NCBI RefSeq assembly: GCF_900104575.1
Contig: NZ_LT629731.1
Span: forward strand, 3,273,102 to 3,337,101
DNA length: 64,000 bases
Origin: Bacillus tuaregi
GTDB lineage: Bacteria > Bacillota > Bacilli > Bacillales > Cytobacillaceae
Direction: 5' to 3'
Part shown: positions 56,126 through 64,000 of the stretch, in pieces
Layout: each line of letters opens with the position of its first letter
How positions within the stretch are numbered: the first letter of the stretch is position 1
The notes under the pieces: model-generated
What the model was told of the DNA's origin: nothing
Database searches by the model: none
What the model saw: only the letters and a program-made list of their open reading frames with translations
Translations under genes and position numbers: made by a program

Positions 56126-56187
56126 CGGGGGACAGACCCCCACTGCTTTAAAGCGGTGGGGGTCTGTCCCCCGACGCTTTAAAGCGT
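56126..56187. repeat. Perfect 18-bp inverted repeat plus CTTTAAAG palindromes
   Basis: CGGGGGACAGACCCCCAC (56126-56143) and its exact complement (56156-56173) enclose a 12-base loop containing the palindrome GCTTTAAAGC; right after comes another, ACGCTTTAAAGCGT (56174-56187). A related ATTAAAGCGT is at 56109-56118. It lies between convergent spoVB and yrbG and could end both transcripts, but the GC-rich unit with no T-run looks like a mobile palindromic repeat. Confidence 0.8.
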
Positions 56188-56831
56188 TACTCATTTATTA
56201 GGTCAATGTAGAATTGGCCGTTTTGGTAGCTGCAGAAGGAGATTTGTTGGAGGGTGGTGATGCCCTTTTGTTTCAGCTGCTGTCTTAGCCAAAGTTCTGT
56301 TTTGTTAATAATATGTAAGTGCTCCTGCTGAATCTGCCCATCAATAATGAGGGGAAGTGTTAAGCTTCCCTCCTGCTGCTTTTCTTTCTCTAATACGGAC
56401 AGCTTTCCTGATGGCTCAAGAATCGCAAATTCTACATCCGCAATATTATGAACATTTTTTTCCCGGAGCTGCTGGAGTAGGTCATCGAAATTATAACGCT
56501 GCTTCCGCATCGCTGATTCATCAATTTGGCCCTGGTTAATAATAATAGTCGGAGAACCATCCACTATATCTCTAAATTTCTTACTTTTTAATGATAAGCG
56601 TGCCATGGTAATTTGAATGAGCATGAGCAGTACAATTGGAATAATTGATTTCATTACCTCAATATTTGGTTCATCGATAGCCATTACAGCTATTTCAGCA
56701 ATCATAATATTGACGACCAGATCAAATACACTTAACTCCCCAATTTCTCTTTTACCCATCATTCGGAAAATTAGTAGAATGATAAAATAAATGAATATAG
56801 TCCTAAGTATTACGATAATCCATTCATGCAT
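56187..56831 (-). CDS. yrbG: YrbG, DUF421 membrane protein
   Basis: A 214-residue protein of the DUF421 (YetF/YrbG) family: three N-terminal helices (about 5-80), with MMGKREIGELSVFDLVV near 25-41, then two cytoplasmic domains, including GSPTIIINQGQIDESAMRKQRYNFDD split over 92-117. Some members (YetF-type) matter for spores or heat; the role of YrbG is unknown. Confidence 0.9.
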   Translation of the reverse strand: MHEWIIVILRTIFIYFIILLIFRMMGKREIGELSVFDLVVNIMIAEIAVMAIDEPNIEVMKSIIPIVLLMLIQITMARLSLKSKKFRDIVDGSPTIIINQGQIDESAMRKQRYNFDDLLQQLREKNVHNIADVEFAILEPSGKLSVLEKEKQQEGSLTLPLIIDGQIQQEHLHIINKTELWLRQQLKQKGITTLQQISFCSYQNGQFYIDLINE

Positions 56832-57070
56832 CTACTCTATCTCCCTTCACGCCATCCTGCTTTCATGTCTGAGCAAGCAGTCTTCAGCATTCATTAGTTG
56901 CCTATTTATTTTGTTCTTTATTCTAAAATCCATGTTGGTAAATTTTCCAAAGGTGGTTTCATTTGAACAAAAGATTCTAGTCTATATTCATCAATTCACG
57001 AATATGCTTGTACAAAGAGACTTGGTTCATTTGGAATACGCAAGACTGTTCCAAATTCAGAAGGGAGAGA

Positions 57071-57466
57071 TTGATTATCGAAGAATCAAAAAACCTAGGC
57101 AGCGCAGTATTATATGGAACACTAGCTATTTTTGTTTTTGCGATTATCACTAGCTTATTGTTCGCTTTTTTATTAAGATTTACCTCGTTGCAGGAGTCAT
57201 CTGTGCAGTATATAATTTCGGCTATATCCTTCATTTCTATTTTTCTTGGAGGTTTTATTTCAGGGGGAAAAGGAAAACAAAAAGGCTGGATGCTCGGTGG
57301 ATTAACCGGCATCATCTATTCAGTAGTGATTTTTTTGTATCAATTTTTAGGTCTCGATAACCTTTTCAATTTCGAGCAGCTTATCTATCACATCTGCTAT
57401 ATATTAATTGCCATGATGGGTGGAATTTTAGGAGTTAACATGAGTGGTAAATCCAGAAATAATTAA
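57071..57466 (+). CDS. TIGR04086-type four-helix membrane protein (YrzE-like)
   Basis: A 131-residue membrane protein with four helices (about 14-36, 44-64, 73-95 and 104-123) and glycine-rich turns GGFISGGKGKQKGWMLGGL, the hallmark of the family. Function unknown. I use TTG 57071, which has GAAGG six bases before; the longer ATG frame adds 21 soluble residues that do not fit the family. It lies between yrbG and yajC, where B. subtilis has yrzE. Confidence 0.72.
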   Translation: MIIEESKNLGSAVLYGTLAIFVFAIITSLLFAFLLRFTSLQESSVQYIISAISFISIFLGGFISGGKGKQKGWMLGGLTGIIYSVVIFLYQFLGLDNLFNFEQLIYHICYILIAMMGGILGVNMSGKSRNN

Positions 57467-57472
57467 AACAAA

Positions 57473-57513
57473 AAAACAGGAGCCGTATAACCTCAGGGCT
57501 TCCTGTTTTTTTA
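57473..57513. terminator. Bidirectional terminator between the membrane protein gene and yajC
   Basis: AAACAGGAGCC pairs with GGCTTCCTGTTT (one bulge), with A and T runs at both ends, between convergent genes. Confidence 0.78.
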
Positions 57514-57530
57514 TGCTGCAATGCTAGTAC

Positions 57531-57797
57531 TTAAGCAGATTCAACTACTTCGCGTACTGCTGATCTGTCATATGTAAGACGGCTGCCATCTCCACATTTA
57601 ATCACAACTTTTTCTTCATCAACTGCATCTACGATTCCATGAAGACCGCCAATTGTCACGACTTTATCTCCCTTTTTTAAAGAGCTTTGCATCTGTTGCA
57701 CAGATTTTTGCCTTTTTTGCTGTGGACGAATTAAAAGGAAATAAAACAAAACAAACATTAAAATTATCGGACCTACTGTCCCTAAAATACCTTCCAT
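57531..57797 (-). CDS. yajC: YajC, Sec translocase accessory subunit
   Basis: An 88-residue protein with one N-terminal helix (about 6-23) followed by RPQQKRQKSVQQMQSSLKKG and KVVTIGGLHGIV, the YajC core. In many bacteria it associates with SecDF-YidC. I use ATG 57797 (AGGAGG ten bases upstream); a GTG two codons earlier is possible. Located just downstream of tgt. Confidence 0.93.
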   Translation of the reverse strand: MEGILGTVGPIILMFVLFYFLLIRPQQKRQKSVQQMQSSLKKGDKVVTIGGLHGIVDAVDEEKVVIKCGDGSRLTYDRSAVREVVESA

Positions 57798-57871
57798 GCA
57801 CACATTACCTCCTTTCAAGCATGATTAAATCTAAAGCTGTGTCCTATCATCAAGGATGAACACAGACTTGA

Positions 57872-59014
<1,143 letters not shown>

Positions 59015-59063
59015 TTATTCTCCTTTCTATCTCAAAGGCTCGAAGGCTTTTTTACCATACTGC

Positions 59064-60092
59064 CTAAATAATCAGCATCGCATCACCGAAGCTGAAAAAA
59101 CGATATTTCTCTTGTACTGCTGTTTCATAGGCATGTAATACGGCTTCACGGCCTGCTAATGAACTGACCAGCATGATCAGCGTTGATTTCGGCAAATGAA
59201 AATTAGTAATCATCCCATCAATCGCTTTAAACTCATAGCCTGGATAGATAAAAATATCCGTCCAGCCGCTTCTTGCTTCAAACTTACCATTACAAGCCGA
59301 CGCAATCGTTTCTAATGTCCGAGTAGAGGTCGTCCCCACTGAAATAATCCGTCCTCCAGAGCTTCGAACTTCATTTAACAGGGCTGCCGTACCTTCTGTC
59401 ATTTGATAAAATTCAGAATGCATTTCATGCTGGTCGACCTCGTCAACACTAACCGGCCTGAATGTTCCCAATCCAACATGTAAAGTAATAAAGGCAATAT
59501 GTATACTGGCGGCTTTTATTTCCTCCAACAGCTCTTCTGTAAAATGTAGACCTGCTGTCGGGGCGGCAGCAGAGCCTCTTTCCCGCGCATAGACCGTTTG
59601 ATAACGGTCCTGGTCCTCTAACTGTTCTTTAATATATGGCGGCAGCGGCATCTCTCCTAATTGGTCGAGCACTTCATAGAAAATTCCTTCATATTGAAAA
59701 TCAAGAATTCTCCCTCCATGCTCCAGCTCCTGGGTACAGACCGCTGTTAATAATCCGTTACCAAAAACAATTTTCGTCCCATTTTTTATCCGTTTCGCCG
59801 GTTTAACAAGCGTTTCCCAGCGATCATTTTCCTGCTGTTTTAATAATAGTACCTCAATTTTCGCGCCAGTATCTTCCTTTGCACCGAACAGCCTTGCCGG
59901 CAAGACTCTCGTATCATTTAGAACAAGGCAGTCCCCGGGCTTTAAATAGCTTTTAATATGCTTGAAAATATCATGTGTAATCCTTCCAGTTTCTTTATCC
60001 AACACCATCAGCCTGCTGCTGGAACGGTCAAGCAGCGGAGTTTGTGCGATTAATTCTTCCGGTAAGTGAAAATCAAATAAATCTACTTTCAT
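59064..60092 (-). CDS. queA: QueA, S-adenosylmethionine:tRNA ribosyltransferase-isomerase
   Basis: A 342-residue enzyme that adds the ribosyl moiety of SAM to preQ1 in tRNA, giving epoxyqueuosine. Family features: [13 protein letters not shown] at the N-terminus, [24 protein letters not shown] near 57-69, and [17 protein letters not shown] near 171-187. It lies 52 bases upstream of tgt. Confidence 0.96.
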   Translation of the reverse strand: MKVDLFDFHLPEELIAQTPLLDRSSSRLMVLDKETGRITHDIFKHIKSYLKPGDCLVLNDTRVLPARLFGAKEDTGAKIEVLLLKQQENDRWETLVKPAKRIKNGTKIVFGNGLLTAVCTQELEHGGRILDFQYEGIFYEVLDQLGEMPLPPYIKEQLEDQDRYQTVYARERGSAAAPTAGLHFTEELLEEIKAASIHIAFITLHVGLGTFRPVSVDEVDQHEMHSEFYQMTEGTAALLNEVRSSGGRIISVGTTSTRTLETIASACNGKFEARSGWTDIFIYPGYEFKAIDGMITNFHLPKSTLIMLVSSLAGREAVLHAYETAVQEKYRFFSFGDAMLII

Positions 60093-60122
60093 AATGTCAC
60101 CCTATCTTTAACTATTCAAACG

Positions 60123-60329
60123 TTAACGGAATTTCCCAATGAAATAAAAAATCAGTGACAGCACAACACTAAGTACAATCGATGTCATAATCGGAAAGTA
60201 AAAGGTTGTGCTGCCTTTCTTAATTACTATATCTCCAGGTAATTTTCCAATATGGATAAACTGCATCAGGAAACCAATAATGAAAATCACGACGCCAATT
60301 GTCATTAGTAGTTTTCCTATCCCTGTCAT
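60123..60329 (-). CDS. DUF2905 two-helix membrane protein
   Basis: A 68-residue membrane protein with two helices (about 5-25 and 45-66) joined by [20 protein letters not shown], the conserved core of DUF2905. Function unknown. Its start overlaps the ruvB stop by four bases, so it is coupled to ruvB; the same place holds yrzS in B. subtilis. Confidence 0.85.
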   Translation of the reverse strand: MTGIGKLLMTIGVVIFIIGFLMQFIHIGKLPGDIVIKKGSTTFYFPIMTSIVLSVVLSLIFYFIGKFR

Positions 60330-61327
60330 TCCTCGGGCACCTCCATTCCAAGATGACGGTATGCTGAATCAGTTATGATTCGTCCTCTCGGTGTCCGTTG
60401 CAGAAAGCCAATTTGCAGGAGATATGGTTCATATACATCCTCGATGGTATGCGCCTCTTCTCCAATTGTTGCTGCAATGGTTTCAAGCCCAACAGGACCT
60501 CCACGGAATTTTTCAATAATCCCTCTTAATAATTTATGGTCAATATGATCCAAACCTAAACGGTCAACCTGGAGTAGGTCGAGTGACTTCAGGGCCATTT
60601 CCTCATCAATTACCCCATCACCACGTACTTGAGCAAAATCACGTACTCGTTTTAGCAGTCGGTTTGCAATTCTTGGCGTTCCCCGCGACCTTGAGGCAAT
60701 TTCAGATGCGGCCTGTGAATCAATTTCTATATCCAATACCTCCGCAGTCCTAATGACGATTTCCTTTAGTTGCTTTGAATTGTAGTATTCAAGCCTGCTA
60801 TGAACGCCAAATCGATCACGCAATGGTGCTGATAAAGACCCCGCTCTTGTCGTAGCCCCTACAAGAGTAAACGGTGGCAAATCAAGCCTGACAGAGCGGG
60901 CACTTGGACCCTTCCCAATGACAATATCTAAGCAAAAATCCTCCATTGCTGGGTATAGCACTTCCTCAATAGAGCGGGTCAAGCGATGGATTTCATCAAT
61001 AAACAATACATCACCAGGTTCTAGTGCCGTTAAAACAGCTGCCAAATCACCCGGTCTTTCAATCGCAGGGCCTGCTGTTGTCCTGAGATTGACTCCCATT
61101 TCATTAGCAATAATCGCGGCAAGAGTTGTCTTTCCAAGTCCTGGAGGTCCGTAAAGTAGGACATGATCTAACGTCTCCTGCCTAAGCTTAGCTGCTTTTA
61201 TAAAGACAGCTAAGTTTTCTTTCACTTTATCCTGTCCAATATATTGGTTTAAGGTTTGGGGACGAAGGCTTGTTTCAAAAGAGCTTTCCCCTAAATCGGC
61301 TTCACTTGAAATAATTCGTTCTTCCAT
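60326..61327 (-). CDS. ruvB: RuvB, Holliday junction branch migration ATPase
   Basis: A 333-residue AAA+ motor that drives branch migration with RuvA. Walker A is [11 protein letters not shown] near residues 59-69, Walker [10 protein letters not shown] near 108-116, sensor 1 GATTRAGSL near 156-164, sensor 2 [13 protein letters not shown] near 213-225, and a C-terminal winged helix. No RuvC is expected in Bacilli, which use RecU. Confidence 0.97.
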   Translation of the reverse strand: MEERIISSEADLGESSFETSLRPQTLNQYIGQDKVKENLAVFIKAAKLRQETLDHVLLYGPPGLGKTTLAAIIANEMGVNLRTTAGPAIERPGDLAAVLTALEPGDVLFIDEIHRLTRSIEEVLYPAMEDFCLDIVIGKGPSARSVRLDLPPFTLVGATTRAGSLSAPLRDRFGVHSRLEYYNSKQLKEIVIRTAEVLDIEIDSQAASEIASRSRGTPRIANRLLKRVRDFAQVRGDGVIDEEMALKSLDLLQVDRLGLDHIDHKLLRGIIEKFRGGPVGLETIAATIGEEAHTIEDVYEPYLLQIGFLQRTPRGRIITDSAYRHLGMEVPEE

Positions 61328-61346
61328 TCGTCATCTCCCCACTTTC

Positions 61347-61955
61347 CTATGATCGAAGCAGCAGCTGTAAACCTTTTCGAATATACTCGTCTGTTGTAAG
61401 CGTCTCTTTTTTCAACACAGGTGAAATCTTCTTAATTTCTCTCTCCGAGTAGCCAAGGGCCAATAAGGCAAGAAGTGCTTCATCAAATTCTTCATGCGCT
61501 TTGATTTCCTGTTCCTGATCAGGTGCAAATAAATTAGGAAAATAATCCGGTAGGATATCAGGCAGCTTTCCTTTTAAATCTAGAATCATTTGTCTAGCGG
61601 TCTTTTTACCGACACCAGGAAATTTAACTAGAAACGCTTCATCTTCGTTTTCAATCGCCTGTACAACCTGCTGCGGTTCACCTGAAGCAAGGATAGCGAG
61701 CGCCCCCTTTGGACCAATGCCTGTAACATTTAATAGCTTCATGAACAAGGTTTTCTCTTCACGAGACTGAAATCCGTATAGGGCAAGAATATCCTCCCGT
61801 ACATATGTATACGTATAAACGGTGACTTCTTGACCAGAGTACTTTGAGTATGCAAATGGATTCGGTGCAGATATCTGATAACCCATTCCATTATTCTCAA
61901 TCACAATATACTCTGGGTGAATATATTGAACACTTCCTCTAATAAATTCATACAA
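61347..61955 (-). CDS. ruvA: RuvA, Holliday junction recognition subunit
   Basis: A 202-residue protein that forms tetramers on Holliday junctions. It has an N-terminal OB domain (about 1-64), two helix-hairpin-helix motifs [13 protein letters not shown] (about 71-83) and [13 protein letters not shown] (about 107-119), an acidic linker and a C-terminal domain (about 155-202) that contacts RuvB. It is 19 bases upstream of ruvB. Confidence 0.97.
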   Translation of the reverse strand: MYEFIRGSVQYIHPEYIVIENNGMGYQISAPNPFAYSKYSGQEVTVYTYTYVREDILALYGFQSREEKTLFMKLLNVTGIGPKGALAILASGEPQQVVQAIENEDEAFLVKFPGVGKKTARQMILDLKGKLPDILPDYFPNLFAPDQEQEIKAHEEFDEALLALLALGYSEREIKKISPVLKKETLTTDEYIRKGLQLLLRS

Positions 61956-62066
61956 TGTTTTTCTCTCTCCTCTAAATAGCTGTACATCATTTTATCATAC
62001 AATATTTAACGGATTAAGAAAAATGTTGGATTCATCAAATTATTCACGTTCTTATTCCAATGCAAA

Positions 62067-62088
62067 AAGAACCGGCTGACCGGTTCTT
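62067..62088 (-). terminator. bofC terminator
   Basis: AAGAACCGG and CCGGTTCTT form a nine-bp stem around TCAG on the minus strand, followed by TTT. Confidence 0.83.
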
Positions 62089-62100
62089 TATTAGAAGCTT

Positions 62101-62646
62101 TTAATTAGCCGCCTTTTCTTTCGAATACGATTTAAACGTTTCTAATACTTCCACATAGCGGTCCTTTGTTTTAATCGGAATCCCCTTTTTTAATTCTATT
62201 CTTTTACGGCTTTCCAGCTTCCCAACATCAATTTGGAAAAAGGATTGAATTATATGAGATTTATAGGGCTTTCCATTAAAAATTGTTAATATCCCGTCCT
62301 CCGTCACACCAAAATAACCATTTGTTTTCAATAATGGCGAGATATCGTCCATTTCCTTCCGAAAAACGAATTTCCCCTGATTCATCCCAATAAACTGCCA
62401 TTCATCATATTTAGCCCAAAAGTTTTCCATGGACCAAATCGTTTCGGTGATGGTCTCTTCACTTATTTCACCATCCACATACATATAGGTTAATAGGACA
62501 TCGACTTCGATTGGGAGCTTTATTTCTTCAACAGGTTGAATAGCTAAAGCTTTATGACTTTCTCCTCCTAGAGAGAAATCTGCTAAAAGGATCACCCATA
62601 CAAATCCAACCAGGGCAATAATTCGAACAGACCATTTTGTTTGCAT
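62101..62646 (-). CDS. bofC: BofC, intercompartmental signalling protein of sporulation
   Basis: A 181-residue forespore-secreted protein. It has an N-terminal signal helix (about 9-26), then IEVDVLLTYMYVDGEISEE and the C-terminal domain with DGILTIFNGKP and IQSFFQIDVGKLES. In B. subtilis BofC restrains the SpoIVB signal that triggers pro-sigma-K processing, so it acts on the same checkpoint as sigK in this window. It follows ruvA as in B. subtilis. Confidence 0.92.
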   Translation of the reverse strand: MQTKWSVRIIALVGFVWVILLADFSLGGESHKALAIQPVEEIKLPIEVDVLLTYMYVDGEISEETITETIWSMENFWAKYDEWQFIGMNQGKFVFRKEMDDISPLLKTNGYFGVTEDGILTIFNGKPYKSHIIQSFFQIDVGKLESRKRIELKKGIPIKTKDRYVEVLETFKSYSKEKAAN

Positions 62647-62782
62647 AGACGATCACCTCGTTTTGAAATCGGAGCAACGGCTTTTTACCTATCAGTAAGA
62701 AGCTTTTACGCAATTGAACCTCTTATTATCACATTACTATTTTGACCAATTTTTTCATGCTTATCCTTGTTTTAAGCACAAA

Positions 62783-62813
62783 AAACAGAGCAAGACTATA
62801 GCCTGCTCTGTTT
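62783..62813 (-). terminator. Terminator of the CoxA-like gene
   Basis: AAACAGAGCA and TGCTCTGTTT form a perfect ten-bp stem around an 11-base loop. On the minus strand it is followed by TTTGTG. Confidence 0.78.
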
Positions 62814-62819
62814 ATCGGG

Positions 62820-63551
62820 TTATTGGTCAATATTTTCCTTTGAGTTCTTTATATTTTGTATCTCATGATCCAGATCATCCATTGGGCCACCGTTTTGAAT
62901 ATCGTTGTTAATGACCTTAATACGGTTATACTGACTTTCATTTGTCAGTATTTTAACTGTTCTTCCATGACGATATGGCTCAATGGCACTGGCGATGTTT
63001 TTCTTCGTCTCTTCAACCTTATTGCCATCATTTAATAGGACGCCTACAATAATCGTGTCCTCTCGAATCACCGTCTGGGCATCCTTAACATTTTCTACCC
63101 TTTTGGCTTTGCTAGTGATTTGTTCCGTTTGTTTTCCACCATTGATAGCATGATTATTACGGCGCGAAGGGGTTGCTTGATTTGATAAATGTCCATGATA
63201 GTTCCTATCGTCATTGCTGATTTCTTCTCTGCCATCAATGACTACTTCGCGATTATTAATTTTGTAAACGCCACTTTTATTTTTCATGTTTTGAATGCCT
63301 TGGCGGTTCGTTCCTCGTTCTTTTCCCAATGAATGGTCCAAAGCCTCTGTTGCAGGACCATCATTGTCATCCTCAAGAAGAATAGCGTTTCCACCATTTC
63401 CATCATGGTTTTCATTTGAGTAATAACCAATCGGGATGGTGTCATTATCGTTTCTCCGGTCTTGAATAGCTGATTCATCATTTCCGCAGCCGGTAAGACC
63501 GATCATGATGAACATAGTTGGTAGTAACCAGAATTTTTTATGTTGTTGCAC
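62820..63551 (-). CDS. YhcN/YlaJ-family sporulation lipoprotein (CoxA-like)
   Basis: A 243-residue lipoprotein: signal sequence with lipobox LTGC (Cys about residue 22), then a long Asn/Asp/Gly/His-rich low-complexity stretch (about 25-140), then the YhcN/YlaJ domain (about 150-230) with VKDAQTVIREDTIIVGVLLND and EPYRHGRTVKILTNES. Members lie in the spore cortex or inner membrane; CoxA (YrbB) stands after bofC in B. subtilis, in line with this gene. GTG 63551 is chosen because AGAGGTGGAG is directly upstream and the signal peptide then has normal length. Confidence 0.82.
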   Translation of the reverse strand: MQQHKKFWLLPTMFIMIGLTGCGNDESAIQDRRNDNDTIPIGYYSNENHDGNGGNAILLEDDNDGPATEALDHSLGKERGTNRQGIQNMKNKSGVYKINNREVVIDGREEISNDDRNYHGHLSNQATPSRRNNHAINGGKQTEQITSKAKRVENVKDAQTVIREDTIIVGVLLNDGNKVEETKKNIASAIEPYRHGRTVKILTNESQYNRIKVINNDIQNGGPMDDLDHEIQNIKNSKENIDQ

Positions 63552-63749
63552 GGAAGCTCCACCTCTCCACTTAAAAATGAGCATCGCATTCACTTTGTAT
63601 GGAGAAGCTTAACTTCAAGAAAAAAGTTAACTTCATAATCATTTTCATTCCAGTCTGGCTTCCTGGCCGGAATAAAGGAAGAGTAAATACAATGCTCATT
63701 ATTAGAATGTGAACAGACTCCGTTTTTAAATCCTGTCAGATACCTCCAT

Positions 63750-64000
63750 TTAGTTAATGTTTGTTTCAAGCTGTTTGTAGAAAGCAAGCCTCTCATCCAA
63801 TTGTCCCAAGGTTAATTCCATGACCGAACGAACCTTTCGTACATCATTGTAAGTATGCTCTTTAACAAGCCTGTTCCATTCACGGAAAATATCGGTCGGA
63901 AATGCCAGTGCATATAAAAAGACAGGATGTTGAAAATAGGACTGAAGGAGTTGAAATGAGGACAGCTCCTTGATTGACCAACTTAAAAAAGGAAGAATTC
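63750..64000 (-). CDS. C-terminal fragment of an unrecognised protein (cut by window edge)
   Basis: The last 83 codons of a minus-strand gene whose start is beyond the right edge. The fragment contains SYFQHPVFLYALAFPTD and REWNRLVKEHTYNDVRKVR and ends KQLETNIN. The pattern recalls the end of CotS/YutH-type spore kinase-like proteins, which often lie near safA and coxA, but the match is from memory and weak. The 198 bases between it and the lipoprotein gene show no gene. Confidence 0.5.
   Translation of the reverse strand, partial: ILPFLSWSIKELSSFQLLQSYFQHPVFLYALAFPTDIFREWNRLVKEHTYNDVRKVRSVMELTLGQLDERLAFYKQLETNIN

Noticed and set aside
56357-56539. Plus-strand frame of 60 codons in yrbG
   Set aside because: Antisense shadow of a well-recognised DUF421 gene.

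Overview
The window reads as core chromosome of a low-GC, endospore-forming member of the Bacillaceae that is not in the B. subtilis species group. Most genes lie on the minus strand. Their order closely follows the B. subtilis block comE, yqe, sigK, yrr/yrv, relA, secDF, spoVB, tgt/queA, ruvAB, bofC. Sporulation genes (sda, sigK, spoVB, bofC, a CoxA-like lipoprotein), competence genes (comEA, comEB, comEC, comER, comN), SpoIVFB-type pro-sigK, T-box leaders and 6S RNA all support this. I found no tRNA, rRNA, CRISPR array, prophage or transposase gene.

Layout. 1-3.5 kb: the comE operon (comEC is cut by the left edge) and divergent comER. 3.7-8.7 kb: an operon for shikimate and NAD synthesis and ribosome maturation (yqeG, yqeH, aroE, yhbY, nadD, yqeK, rsfS, yqeM). 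8.7-9.3 kb: sda behind a cluster of DnaA boxes. 9.4-10.8 kb: divergent psd and pssA. 11-11.7 kb: uninterrupted sigK. 12-15.9 kb: yrhC, mtnN, a DUF2536 gene, a PucR/CdaR-type regulator and yrrS. 16-24 kb: pbpI, greA, tRNA wobble-uridine hydroxylation genes (trhP pair, trmR), mltG, yrzB, ruvX and ireB. 24-27 kb: alaS with an Ala T-box. 27-37 kb: yrrI, yrzQ, yrzR, yrrD, recD2, yrrB, mnmA, iscS, cymR and rarA. 37-39 kb: an ABC transporter pair absent from this place in B. subtilis. 39-43.8 kb: tcdA, 6S RNA, aspS and hisS with a second T-box. 44-51.5 kb: an SH3b amidase, dtd, relA, apt and recJ. 51.6-57.8 kb: secDF, comN, spoVB, yrbG, a membrane protein and yajC. 57.9-64 kb: tgt, queA, a DUF2905 gene, ruvB, ruvA, bofC, a CoxA-like lipoprotein and a gene cut by the right edge.

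How the genes work together. A large share concerns tRNA: modification (mnmA with a dedicated cysteine desulfurase, trhP/trmR, tcdA, tgt/queA), aminoacylation (alaS, hisS, aspS) and proofreading (dtd). Others cover recombination and replication stress (recD2, rarA, recJ, ruvAB, ruvX), stringent response and purine salvage (relA, apt), wall and spore assembly, and DNA uptake. ComN, which acts on comE mRNA in B. subtilis, lies in the same window as comE.

The main unexplained structure is a family of four dispersed repeats of about 70-190 bp, all in the same orientation and each touching the 3' end of a minus-strand gene. Full copies have a perfect terminal hairpin plus a conserved core that resembles, from memory only, part of IscB/IsrB omega (HEARO) RNA. 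Other points are a nadD gene whose only plausible start is CTG, an ambiguous specifier in the hisS-aspS T-box, and a pbpI ribosome binding site inside a strong hairpin. Coordinates of starts were chosen by ribosome binding site and homology as stated in each entry; no database search was run.
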